From Rhizobium jaguaris (lineage in GTDB: Bacteria; Pseudomonadota; Alphaproteobacteria; Rhizobiales; Rhizobiaceae), in assembly GCF_003627755.1 (NCBI RefSeq), contig NZ_CP032696.1, positions 1 through 64,000 on the forward strand: 64,000 nt of DNA, in the 5' to 3' direction. The notes beneath the pieces are model-generated. The model was not told the DNA's origin. It saw nothing but the letters and a program-made list of their open reading frames with translations, and searched no databases. The position numbers were made by a program, and so were the translations under genes. This document shows, piece after piece, positions 46,564-59,900 of the stretch (the stretch's first letter is position 1; each line of letters starts with the position of its first letter).

Positions 46564-47598
46564 TCAGATATTCGCGGCTGTGTAAAATTCAAAAGGGACA
46601 ATGTGCTGCAACACAGTCGGTGATCGGTCAGTATCAAGCGCTTCCGCCATTGCGCGAACCATGGTCTCTCCTAGCAGCTTCGCTGGATGGGATAGGACGA
46701 CTTTGATCAGACCCTCAGCGAGACCGGCTCTTGTTTCATTCGTAAGTTCGTGCGCTATGACGACAAGGCGTTTGGCTGCTGGCCCTCCATCCTCCCGCAA
46801 GGCTCTCATCACGCCTGTGATACCGCCGCCGGCGACGTAGAGACCGACCCAATTCGGCTCGGTCTGCAGAAGACGCTGTGTGGCTTCATAGGCGATCTCG
46901 GGCTCTTCAAGGGTCGCAACCGTCTCCAACATCTGGAAGCCCGATGCGGTCTCTCGAAAATACGATCGAAAGCCCATTTCGTTCAGCTCTTGGGCAAGAT
47001 AGCGGTGACTTCCGACGAAGACAGAAACCTTGCCGCCATTGCCATTTAGCCCAGCTATGAACCAAGCCGCCGTACGGCCCTTCTTGACACAATCGTTGCC
47101 GACATATCCTGCGCGCGCGGCGGTGGAAATGTCGGAAATCATGGTCACGACCGGAATGTTTTCTGCGGCGAGGCCATCGACCGCGTGATTCACTTGCGGG
47201 TGGTCGGAGGTGATCATTCCGATGACGTCGGCTTCGCGGCTGAGAGCGTAGATTGCCTCGGCAGCTTTGTCAGGCGCAAGGTCGTCCATGAACCTAACGA
47301 CGGCCCTTCCATCGGCATCAGGAAAGGCTTCGGTCGCTGCAACCAGAATGTCGCTCCACATCTGATAAAGCCTGCGGTGAGATCGCTTTAGAAGAAAGCC
47401 AAACTTGATCGCCGGCTTGTCGTGCTCGAGCCGCCGCTCGATGGCCGTCATGCCGTGGAACCCGATCTGTCGGGCGGCGCTCAGAACCCGCTCCACTGTC
47501 TGCGGACGCACCGAGTCGCGGCCGTTCAGCACACGATCGACTGTTGAAATGCTTACGTTAGCGGCCTTTGCCAAATCTGAGATCGTCGGGCGAGACAT
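46564..47598 (-). CDS. LacI family transcriptional regulator
   Basis: A 344-residue repressor: the N-terminal LacI helix-turn-helix is TISDLAKAANVSISTVDRVL, followed by a hinge and a type I periplasmic-binding-protein-like sensor domain (FGFLLKRSHRRLYQMWSDIL, then HPQVNHAVDGLAAENIPVVT). The length is normal. Sensor domains of this subgroup usually bind sugars. The likely target would be sugar genes, but none are adjacent; the next genes on either side are relics and a glycosyltransferase. Confidence 0.92.
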   Translation of the reverse strand: MSRPTISDLAKAANVSISTVDRVLNGRDSVRPQTVERVLSAARQIGFHGMTAIERRLEHDKPAIKFGFLLKRSHRRLYQMWSDILVAATEAFPDADGRAVVRFMDDLAPDKAAEAIYALSREADVIGMITSDHPQVNHAVDGLAAENIPVVTMISDISTAARAGYVGNDCVKKGRTAAWFIAGLNGNGGKVSVFVGSHRYLAQELNEMGFRSYFRETASGFQMLETVATLEEPEIAYEATQRLLQTEPNWVGLYVAGGGITGVMRALREDGGPAAKRLVVIAHELTNETRAGLAEGLIKVVLSHPAKLLGETMVRAMAEALDTDRSPTVLQHIVPFEFYTAANI

Positions 47599-48502
47599 GT
47601 CAAACCTTTCATAATCTTTCGCAATTCATCTTCCAGTTAAAGTCAGTTTGGCGCGAGAGCTTCGGAGGTTCTCTCTTCTGGAGGAAATACTCTCATGTCT
47701 GCGACCTTTCAAAGGGTGACGCCGCTTTCGGACGCCGACGGCGATCGCGCGCCTATGGATAACGGTCCGGCTTAGTTCTTGAAATGCGCTTGATCACCAA
47801 GGCGTTCCTTATCGTCATCGACACCCATTCTTCACCCGGACCTGGGGAGGCGGGAGGTGGGTTTTAGTGGGACGTCGCAGTTCCGGAGGTTGGAAATTCC
47901 GAATTGATGGAGGTAGCGCGATCGGAATACGTGCGCAAGCGCAGTCTCCAGCACGGCGTAGTATGAGCAAGGCGCAGGGGCGCGCAGCAGAGACATGCCG
48001 ATCGCCGATTGCACTCATTCAAACAATCAATTTTACGCAGCGTCTCGAAGGCCTTAAAAATCGCACGACGGACGGAGTTGAAAGAAGCTTAGGCGGGCAA
48101 GTCATCGCATCCGCGGCCCGCGAGCTGGAGACGATCGAGGGTCCTTCGGTAAGTCACCGGAGATGAGTGTGTCTGACGAAAGTTCGCAGGACCATATTGC
48201 CTCTGTCGAGGTCGGCTAGGCGGCTAGACCACCCGCCGATGGTGCCGGCTCCAGACGCAATTGAGCTGTGTGCAACTGGGAATCCTTCCGGCCTTACGAC
48301 AGCGGTTAGAACGTGCGCGATGGCGGTAATGGAGCGCCAATCTCTGCCGAGGAAAGTCCGCTGAGGGAAGTTACAGGGACGCTCACCTTCGATTGTGACG
48401 GCTGTAGACCTCGCCATGTGGTGCCGTTATCGATCACGAGTTCTTTGGTGGCGCCCGATTACGACGAATTTTGGTTTCTATCCATGATTGAGGTGACGCA
48501 TA
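47599..48502. other. intergenic, nothing firm recognised
   Basis: About 900 bases between the divergent LacI gene and the glycosyltransferase. A 26-codon ORF at 47696 with CTGGAGGAA upstream (MSATFQRVTPLSDADGDRAP...) looks like the stub of a lost gene that LacI once controlled. No sigma-54 element was found. Other frames are short. Confidence 0.35.
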
Positions 48503-49756
48503 GTGTATAGCTTTTTGCTTGCGTCCTGGGGGACGTCGGGTAATCTGGCCCCGTTGTTGACTGCAGCTCGACGACTGCAAGGGCGCGGCCATAGCGTCCG
48601 TATCATGGCCGATCCAGAGATGCAGCGTGAAGTGGCTGCGGCGGGTTTCGACTTCGTGTGCTGGCGTCGTGCCCCAATAGGCATCGACGCGGACCCGACT
48701 TGCTTTTCAGACATGCGCGACTGGTTCCAAAAGGCGGTCTTCGGCCCCGCGCCAGCTTATGCGGCCGACATCCATGATGAGATCGGCCGCGTCCCGACGG
48801 ATGCTGTTGTTGCCATCGATATGTTGTTCGGTGCCGTACTGGCCGCCGAAGCTGCGGGCGTGCCCATCGCAATGTTGTCACCCCATGTGAGTCTTCGCCC
48901 TCTGCCAGGGATTCCGCCGGCCACCAGCGGACTCGTGCAGCCGCAAACGCCGGAAGAGCGGATCGCGACTGCGGCGGCGAACGAAGACTGGGTTTGCTTC
49001 CTAAACCAATTCCTTTCGATTCTAAACGAAGCGCGTGCCGGCCTCGGCCTCTCCGGCTTAGCCAAGACGGTGGATTTGTTCGAATGTGCCGATCGGTACT
49101 TGCTGGCGATCAGCCGGGCTTTTGACTTTGCGGCCGACCTCCTGCCGGACAACGTTCGTTATGTTGGGCCGCTGCTGGAGCAACCAAATTGGTCAAAGAG
49201 CTGGAAAGCGCCTTGGCCAGTGGACCCCAATCGACCTCGTGTGCTCGTCGCCTGCAGCTCCGGCGCTCAGGGTCAGGACGACTTGGTCCAAAGGATCATC
49301 AGCGCACTGGGTACGCTGGATGTGTTCGCGGTGGCGACCATCGGCCCCCATGTTGACGCGGGGAAGCTGGTCGCCCCCACGAACGTGCATCTGCTGCACG
49401 GCGCACCGCATGACGTAGTGATGAAGGAAGTCTGCCTTGTGGTAACGCAGGGCGGCCACGGCACCGTCAGCCGAGGGTTGATAAACGGCCTGCCGCAATT
49501 GGTGCTCCCCAACGGGCGCGACCAAGGGGATAATGCGGCACGAGTTGTGTCGAAGGGAGCTGGTCTAAGGCTACCACCGAGTGCGAGTGAGGCTGAGATC
49601 GCCGATGCTGTCAGTCGGCTACTTCAGGAACCGGGTTATCGTGCTGCGGCGCGCCGCTTGGGTGATGGCATCAAAGCGGAAATCGCCGCCTCCGGTCTCG
49701 TTGACGAATTGGAGGCTATGGTGGCAAAGAGGCGTATTGTCGGATCGCCGACCTGA
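48503..49756 (+). CDS. GT1-type glycosyltransferase
   Basis: A 417-residue two-domain glycosyltransferase of the MGT/UGT family (GT-B fold): MYSFLLASWGTSGNLAPLLT at the start and VCLVVTQGGHGTVSRGLING with LPNGRDQGDNAARV, the nucleotide-sugar binding block, at the end. The family glycosylates small molecules such as macrolides, flavonoids and lipids. The start is GTG with GAGGTG 7 bases upstream. It is on the same strand as, and 323 bases before, an alpha/beta hydrolase and lies upstream of the NRPS region. Glycosylation of the peptide product is possible but not shown. Confidence 0.88.
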   Translation: MYSFLLASWGTSGNLAPLLTAARRLQGRGHSVRIMADPEMQREVAAAGFDFVCWRRAPIGIDADPTCFSDMRDWFQKAVFGPAPAYAADIHDEIGRVPTDAVVAIDMLFGAVLAAEAAGVPIAMLSPHVSLRPLPGIPPATSGLVQPQTPEERIATAAANEDWVCFLNQFLSILNEARAGLGLSGLAKTVDLFECADRYLLAISRAFDFAADLLPDNVRYVGPLLEQPNWSKSWKAPWPVDPNRPRVLVACSSGAQGQDDLVQRIISALGTLDVFAVATIGPHVDAGKLVAPTNVHLLHGAPHDVVMKEVCLVVTQGGHGTVSRGLINGLPQLVLPNGRDQGDNAARVVSKGAGLRLPPSASEAEIADAVSRLLQEPGYRAAARRLGDGIKAEIAASGLVDELEAMVAKRRIVGSPT

Positions 49757-50079
49757 TGCAGGCGGTTTGATCGTGCATTCGGATTGTTCGAATTCATCGT
49801 CGGCGCGCGCAGGCATCTCCCCTACGGGATCTAGGCATCGATATCATTCCTTCGATGCTTCCGTACCGGGCGCAAGTCGATCTTATCTCCGGCCTGGTGC
49901 CTCTTCCAGGTCATCGTATTCCAGCGTTGCCCCTTCTGGCGCGGGCGTTCTCTACTCGATTGCATCAGTTTGGTCGGCGAACCCATTGTCTTCGCGGTCT
50001 GACTGCCGTTGGCTGCTCTCTCTCTGACACACACCATCTATCCTTAGATAGCCAGCACAGAAAAAAGGAGTCGAACCTC
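49757..50079. other. intergenic, leader of the hydrolase gene
   Basis: 323 bases with no frame of recognised content. The last 25 bases hold the ribosome-binding site of the hydrolase (AAAAAAGGAG). Confidence 0.4.
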
Positions 50080-50940
50080 ATGAATGTAGCCGAATCAGGC
50101 CCCATCCTGATGAATCGCGCCGGGGTGTGCCTCGCGCACTTCGAAGCTATTTCGGCATCGCCCCTGAGTCCGCCGCTCGTCCTGATTCACGGCTGGACCG
50201 GCGATCACAGGATATTCACGCCGCAGATCGAACATTTCGCTAACAGTCGGCACGTCGTTGCGGTCAACCTCCGCGGTCACGGACACAGCGATGCGCCGAA
50301 GCAGGAATACACGATCGAGGGTTTTGCCGACGACGTAGCATGGCAATGCGGTGAGCGGAAGCTCGAAAAACCGCTGATCATCGGCCACAGCATGGGGGGC
50401 TCGGTCGCACTTGAGCTGTGCGGGCGCCATCCGGAGCTGGCCTCGGGTCTGGTGATGATCGATTCTGTTGTCATGCCCCGGCGGGCGCTGCGCGACAGCC
50501 CCGAAATTGGCCAGTTCCTGGATGAGATTTCCGGCTCAAATTATCGGCAGGTTTTGCGGAAAAACGCGTGGTCCATGGCACTCGACTACGATGACCCTCC
50601 CAGGCGCGAGAGCATCCACAACACCTACATCCGGGCTTCGTGCGAGAAGACACCGCAGCATGTGGCATATTCTGCGATGCGCAATTTCTTTCTCAACTAT
50701 GACGCGTCCCCTGCGGCATCGCGTTGCAAGGTCCCGATGGCCTACATCGCGGCCGATGTGCCGCTGGTGAGCGCTGCGTGTGATCTCGACTGGCTAAAGG
50801 CTCGCTGCTCGCAGCTCATTCTGGCGAAGACGCTGTTGGCTGGCCATTTCAACACCATCGAGGTGGCTGACCAGGTGAATGCAATGCTCGACCGCTTCTT
50901 GGCAGTCGGCCTGAGGCCGCGCCCCACCACCGGGGTGTAA
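50080..50940 (+). CDS. alpha/beta hydrolase
   Basis: A 286-residue hydrolase with the oxyanion block LVLIHGWTGDHRIF, nucleophile elbow GHSMGGS (Ser near residue 109) and the catalytic His in LAGHFNTI near the C-terminus. AAGGAG precedes the ATG; an upstream frame to 49855 is not family-like. It could act as an external thioesterase or esterase for the adjacent NRPS locus, or on an unrelated ester. The fold call is firm and the role is inference. Confidence 0.85.
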   Translation: MNVAESGPILMNRAGVCLAHFEAISASPLSPPLVLIHGWTGDHRIFTPQIEHFANSRHVVAVNLRGHGHSDAPKQEYTIEGFADDVAWQCGERKLEKPLIIGHSMGGSVALELCGRHPELASGLVMIDSVVMPRRALRDSPEIGQFLDEISGSNYRQVLRKNAWSMALDYDDPPRRESIHNTYIRASCEKTPQHVAYSAMRNFFLNYDASPAASRCKVPMAYIAADVPLVSAACDLDWLKARCSQLILAKTLLAGHFNTIEVADQVNAMLDRFLAVGLRPRPTTGV

Positions 50941-51594
50941 CGGATGTGCCTAATAGACCGGTTCACGATGTAAAGTCATGCTTTCGACTGAGCGAAGCAT
51001 CGCGACACCTTCCCTAGCTGGTCGTCAGCGCCGCGGTTTTCGGCGAAGAACATCACGCTGGATGAGCCCGCGTCGAGCGGAAGGGTGCGCTGATCGTGGG
51101 CGCCCGTTTCTGCCTCGTTGAGAGGGCAGAACCTCTTGAGCGAGTCGCGCCGAACGGTGCCAAGGCAGCCGCCAGTTCGTCAAGGCCATCGATGCTGATC
51201 TCGGGTGGTCCAAGTCTCATCCCGCGGCAATAGCGCTCATCGAACATCCAGTTCGCTGACTCATTGGGAAAGATCGGGCCGCTTGCGCATAAAGATGGAC
51301 ATCAGGCTCTTGCAGCGCCGAAACGGCGAGACCTTCACCTTGCTCCCGAACAGCGGTGCCACGGATAGGCGATCGTCGCAAAACGAAAACCGTATGCAGA
51401 ATGTCGGTCGTTAGCCGCGTTTTGACTGGAAGACATAAAGCGCGCCATTGAACGGGCGGAAGTCGACAAGCTGCACGACACATAACCGGGCGGAATTGTC
51501 CGCCATCCGTTGGCAGTTCGTCAGATTGGCTTCACGCGCCGCTATCTTTCCACTCTCTAACCAGCTAAAAACAGGCATATACTTATCCGTTATG
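50941..51594. other. intergenic with decayed coding remnants
   Basis: No intact gene. A minus-strand frame (51053-51247) gives MFDERYCRGMRLGPPEISID, which looks like real protein but I cannot name it; it is too short to be a gene. The rest shows only short frames. Confidence 0.35.
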
Positions 51595-51611
51595 GTGGCA
51601 CAAGATTTGCG
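51595..51611 (+). promoter_or_regulatory. sigma-54 promoter upstream of ectC
   Basis: GTGGCACA-AGAT-TTGC has GG at 51597-51598 and GC at 51609-51610, 10 bases apart, close to the consensus. The start would be near 51622, about 340 bases before ectC. No TGT-N10-ACA element was found in the 150 bases upstream, so the activator is unknown. A 16-codon TTG-start ORF (51676-51726) with GGAAGGAAA upstream lies in the leader. Confidence 0.6.
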
Positions 51612-51963
51612 TCGTTAGCTAAGAGGCTGCGGAGCCGTATTCGCGTTGCGAGGCACAGCGACGGAAGGAAACAACTTGCCAGATCCGAAAACTCCTACGC
51701 AGCGTCTGCCGTCGCCCGCGCAATAGGGGCATTGCGAGAAAGGGATCGAGTTAGATCAGAACCAATGCTAGCCAGCGAACGGCAATGGCGGACATGAACA
51801 TGCATGTGCTTGCCGGCGTGCCCCGCGCCCAAATAACCAATTTGCCTTTTCGGCGCCGGGAGCTGCCGGAAGCCGAGCTTCCAGTCAGAACAACGGCCTA
51901 CAGCTTCCCACAATAATGACTTGACTTGCATTTCTGCGATCAAAGATAGAAATGGATAGCGCT

Positions 51964-52350
51964 ATGATTGTGCGTAGCCTGCGCGATATTGAAGCGACGG
52001 ATCACTTCGTCGATTGGGGCAATGGTACTAGCCACCGCCTCCTGACAGACAAGGACGGCATAGGCTTTAGCATCTGCCACACCGTAGTGCGGGCTAACAC
52101 CGTCTCGCTTCTCCAATACCGCAATCATCTCGAGGCGTGCTACTGCATAGCTGGAGAGGGCGAGGTCGAGGACATGGACGGTAATGTCTTCCCTATTCGC
52201 AAGGGCGACCTCTATGTGCTTGACAAGCATGACAAGCATTTTCTGCGCGGGGGCCGGGACAAGGACCTGATCCTCGTCAGCATCTTCAACCCGCCCCTCA
52301 AGGGAACCGAGCGCCACAAGCTCAACGACCCGGCAGGCTCAGCATATTGA
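51964..52350 (+). CDS. ectC: ectoine synthase, solitary
   Basis: A 128-residue cupin of the EctC family: [20 protein letters not shown] at the start and [30 protein letters not shown] in the barrel. EctC cyclises N-gamma-acetyl-diaminobutyrate to ectoine. EctA and EctB are not nearby, so either the precursor comes from elsewhere or this solitary EctC acts on a different substrate. The ATG at 51964 matches the usual MIVR start; 51952 is an alternative. A sigma-54 promoter lies upstream. A role in the neighbouring NRPS product is a possibility only. Confidence 0.88.
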   Translation: MIVRSLRDIEATDHFVDWGNGTSHRLLTDKDGIGFSICHTVVRANTVSLLQYRNHLEACYCIAGEGEVEDMDGNVFPIRKGDLYVLDKHDKHFLRGGRDKDLILVSIFNPPLKGTERHKLNDPAGSAY

Positions 52351-52939
52351 GCAAGGCGAACAAACGCAGATCTCTTATAAACCGCCGCTAGTTGAGCTTT
52401 GCGGTTGTTGGTTGGTGCCGCCTTTCATGTGCCGCTGGCCACAGTGCCAAACAGGATTCAGGTCCCGATCGAAAGCTCGCATTCGAAGTGCACGGCACCC
52501 CGCAGATTCATTCGGCCAGGGAACCGCTCTAATCATTAAAATGCCGGAACTCGGAAACATCGACGAAAAGACCGCAATCTTCTGATGCGGTCTCGCATCC
52601 ATGAGCCGACAATCCGGACGGTGGACCAGATGCGCATTAATCTGGCAGAAGGCCCCATCGTCCGTCAGCGCTCTATATGCCAGCAGTTGTTGCAGCCCCT
52701 TCAATCCCGATCTCAACCCCAAGTACAATGCACTCATCGAGATTGGCAAGCACCCAAAGTTGCATCACCCGCCGTCATCAGAAGGGTCGCTCTCGCCTCG
52801 CAAACGCACCGTTGCGCAACAAGCGAAGATGGACCCCAAAACCCGCTTTCCAGGCTCCCCTTTCTTTGCTCGGAACACATCGGGCAAGATTCCGGAAGGG
52901 TTATGCCGATTGACAGCGCGCTCAATTTATGTCCGGCGA
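52351..52939. other. intergenic, nothing recognised
   Basis: About 590 bases of short frames on both strands. Some plus-strand text (SPFNPDLNPKYNAL) faintly recalls a transposase end, not enough to call. The NRPS regulatory region begins just after. Confidence 0.35.
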
Positions 52940-53015
52940 TGTCGGATAAATGACAGAGCAGTGTTTGGGCTATCGTGTTGATTGAGAACGATTTCTCGTT
53001 GGCACGGTACGTGCG
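52940..53015 (+). promoter_or_regulatory. NifA-type upstream element plus sigma-54 promoter of the NRPS operon
   Basis: TGT-N4-T-N5-ACA is at 52940-52955, a perfect consensus match. The -24/-12 element reads TTGGCACG-GTAC-GTGCG, with GG at 53001-53002 and GC at 53013-53014 10 bases apart; only the first T of TTGC and the final W differ. The start would be near 53026, placing the upstream element at about -78. The first ORF begins 32 bases after the predicted start with a strong ribosome-binding site. Confidence 0.8.
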
Positions 53016-53057
53016 TGGTACTGTACAAAGGCCCCTGAACTGAGGAGAAGTCGTCCG

Positions 53058-53318
53058 ATGATGACGCTCACCGGAAACTCAGACGAGGTAAGTTGGCGAC
53101 TGCGAGACTGCCAGAGACGATATTTGCAGACACGGCTTGCCGGGGCACTTTGGGGATATCTGGCTGCGCGCAAAAGTTTCGTTACCGTCAATGCAGGCCC
53201 CATTTGCACCGGGGACTGTGGGCGCGATTGCGCCCGAGCAAATCTAAACCAATGTAACGCGTTTGAGGCGCTCCATGGTGGGGCGCCTAGGATGGGACCT
53301 GCCCTACTTCAAGGGTAG
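53058..53318 (+). CDS. 86-residue Cys-containing protein, first gene of the NRPS operon
   Basis: TGAGGAGAAG lies about 9 bases before the ATG and the predicted sigma-54 start lies 32 bases upstream, so the ORF is well placed to be translated. It encodes 86 residues: a basic, helical start (SWRLRDCQRRYLQTRLAGAL), then ICTGDCGRDCARANLNQC with four cysteines in close spacing. It is not an MbtH protein, which is often found here, because the conserved Trp and Asn-Glu pattern is missing. It ends 18 bases before the NRPS start. The function is unknown; a metal-binding or small carrier role is a guess. Confidence 0.5.
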   Translation: MMTLTGNSDEVSWRLRDCQRRYLQTRLAGALWGYLAARKSFVTVNAGPICTGDCGRDCARANLNQCNAFEALHGGAPRMGPALLQG

Positions 53319-53336
53319 ACTGTGAGAGGGATAAAA

Positions 53337-56985
<3,649 letters not shown>

Positions 56986-56993
<8 letters not shown>

Positions 56994-59900
56994 TTTAGTT
57001 AGGAACGGCTTGGAAAACCTAGACGACGAAAGCTTGGCCCGGCTGTTTCTAGTTGCAAAAGAGAAGATAGCAAAACGGAGCGAAGCAGACACCGCGATAT
57101 CACGGGTAAGCCGGAACGAGCCGCTTGCGCCGTCGTTTGCCCAGCAGCGGCTGTGGTTCCTGACGCAGTTGGACGCAGAGAGCACGAACTATCACATGCC
57201 GCTCGTCCTGCGGCTATCTGGTGTGCTCGAGCGCAGCGCTTGGCAGCGCAGCCTCGACCGCCTGTTTGCGCGGCATGAGGCGCTGCGCAGCGTCTTTGTC
57301 GCACCGCAGGGCAAGCCCCGGGTCGAGCTTCTGCCGCCGGATGCCGGTCTGCCGGTGATCGAGCACGATCTGAAGGGCAGGGCGGATGCTGAGGCGTCGC
57401 TTTTGGATCTGTGCCATGAGGAAGCGTGCACGCCCTTTGATCTTTCGCGCGGGCCGCTGATCCGCGGCCGGCTGATCCGGATGTCGGATGAGGAGCACGT
57501 CTTCCTTTTGACCCAGCATCACATCGTCTCGGACGGCTGGTCGATGGGGGTGCTCGTGCGGGAACTGAGCAGCCTCTACCGGGCATTCGCCGCTGGACAG
57601 GACGATCCTTTGCCGCCGCTCGCCATCCAATATCCGGACTATGCCGCCTGGCAACGCCAGTGGCTGTCGGGGGAACGGCTGCAGACCCAGGCGGACTATT
57701 GGCGCGAGACCCTGGCCGGCGCCCCGGCCCGTCTTGCGCTGCCGACGGACCGGCCGCGGCCGGCCGAGCAGTCGTTTGCCGGAGCCAATGTTCCCGTTGT
57801 CATCGATGCGGATCTGACGCGCGGGCTGAAGCGGCTGAGCCGGCAGCATGGCACGACGCTGTTCATGACGGTGCTGGCGGCCTGGGCTGCGGTGCTGTCG
57901 CGCCTGTCGGGGCAGGACGACATTGTCATTGGTGTGCCGAGCGCCAATCGCGGCCGGCGCGAGACCGAAGAGTTGATCGGCTTCTTCGTCAACACCCTGG
58001 TGCTTCGGCTGGACCTGTCGGGCGCGCCGAGCGTGTCGGCGCTTCTGGAGCGGACGCGGCGCACTGCGCTGGCGGCACAGGAACACCAGGACGTGCCGTT
58101 CGAGCAGGTTGTGGAGATCGTCAAACCGCCCCGGGCTCTTGATCACACGCCACTGTTCCAGGTGATGTTGGCCTGGGAGAACAGTGCCGACGGGTCATTC
58201 GACCTGCCGGGGCTGAGCGTGGAGGCTGCGGGGGAGGGGTTCGATCAGGTCAAGTTCGATCTGGAACTGAGCCTTTGCGAGCATGGCGAGGTCATCGCCG
58301 GAACGCTGAGTTATGCGAGCGCGCTGTTCGATGAAGCGACGATCGAGCGGCAGCGTGGTTATCTTTTGGCGCTGCTGCGGGCGATGGTCGCCGATGCAAG
58401 CCAGCCGGTCGGCCGCATCGACATCCTGCCGGCTGACGAGCGCGCCTACCTGCTGGAGGATCTGAACCGGACGGCGGCGGACTATCCATCGGACAAGTGC
58501 ATCCACGAGCTGTTCGAGCAGCAGGCAGCCAAGACGCCGGACGCGGTGGCGGTGGTCCATGAAGACGAAGAGCTGAGTTATGGCGAACTCAACGCGCGGG
58601 CCAACCGGTTGGCGCATCATCTGATCGCCCGAGAGGTCAGGCCGGGGGATCGCATTGCGACAGTGCTGGACCGCTCCATCGCCCTTGTCGTGGCGCAGTT
58701 GGCGATCCTCAAGGCGGGGGGAGTGTATGTGCCGATCGATCACGCTCTTCCGTCTGCGCGACAAGAATGGTTGATGGCCGATTGTGCGGCACGCCTGGTG
58801 CTTTGCAAGAGTGACGATGATGAGCTGGTTGAGGCGACGATCCCTGTTCTGGCCATTGAGCCGTTCATGGTTGGAAGAGGAAGTAGTAGAGATCCTGGCT
58901 TGGCATTGAGCGCCGAGGCTGCCGCTTACGTGATGTACACGTCTGGCTCGACCGGCCGTCCCAAGGGAGTAGTTGTGCCTCACCGCGCCGTGAACCGGCT
59001 AGTCATCAACAATGGATATGCGAAAATCGATGCCGGAGATCGTGTGGCGTGGGCGGGTAATCTGGCTTTCGACGCCAGCACATTTGAAGTGTGGGCGCCG
59101 CTGCTCAACGGTGGCTGCATTATTGCAATGGATACCGTCACAGTCATAAATTCTTCAAGTTTTGCCAAGGCACTTAAAGAGCAACGGGTGACAACCCTTT
59201 TCCTAACAACGGCGTTATTCAATCAATATACATTATCGATTGCTCCGATATTAGCACAACTTAAGTACCTCCTCTGTGGAGGCGAGCGCAACGATTTTCA
59301 ATCATTTCTGAAATTGCTGAGTGAAGAAGGTCCATTACGTCTCATTCACTGCTACGGTCCGACCGAGACGACGACCTTCGCGATAGCGTGGAGTTGCCCG
59401 GCTGATTTTGATGGGTCCGTTGTCCCGATCGGCCGTCCGATTGCGAACACGCGTGTGTATCTTCTGGACGGGCATGGCAGGCCGGTGCCGTTCGGGGCGG
59501 TGGGGGAGCTTTATATTGGCGGGGCAGGCGTGGCGCGCGGCTATCTGAACCGGCCGGAGCTGACGGCGGAGCGGTTCATCGCCAGTCCTTTTATAGAAGG
59601 CGACCGGCTGTACCGGACCGGGGACCTCGGACGCTATCTGCCGGACGGCAATCTGGAGTTCCTCGGCCGCACCGACGATCAGGTGAAGATCCGCGGCTTC
59701 CGCATCGAGCCGGGCGAGATCGCCGCGCGGCTTTGCGAGCACGCCTTCGTGCGCGAGGCCGTGGTGGTGGCGCGCGAGGACCGGGCCGGCGACAAGCACC
59801 TTGTCGCCTATGTGGTTACGAGCGAGCATGCCGACGGAGCCGAGGGGTCAGACCTTGCCGGCGCCCTGCGCGCGCATCTGAGTGCCCAACTGCCGGACTA

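Noticed and set aside
57214..58146. Repeated 310-codon minus-strand ORFs in the NRPS region (also 60394-61326)
   Set aside because: They are shadows of the condensation domains and repeat only because the DNA repeats.
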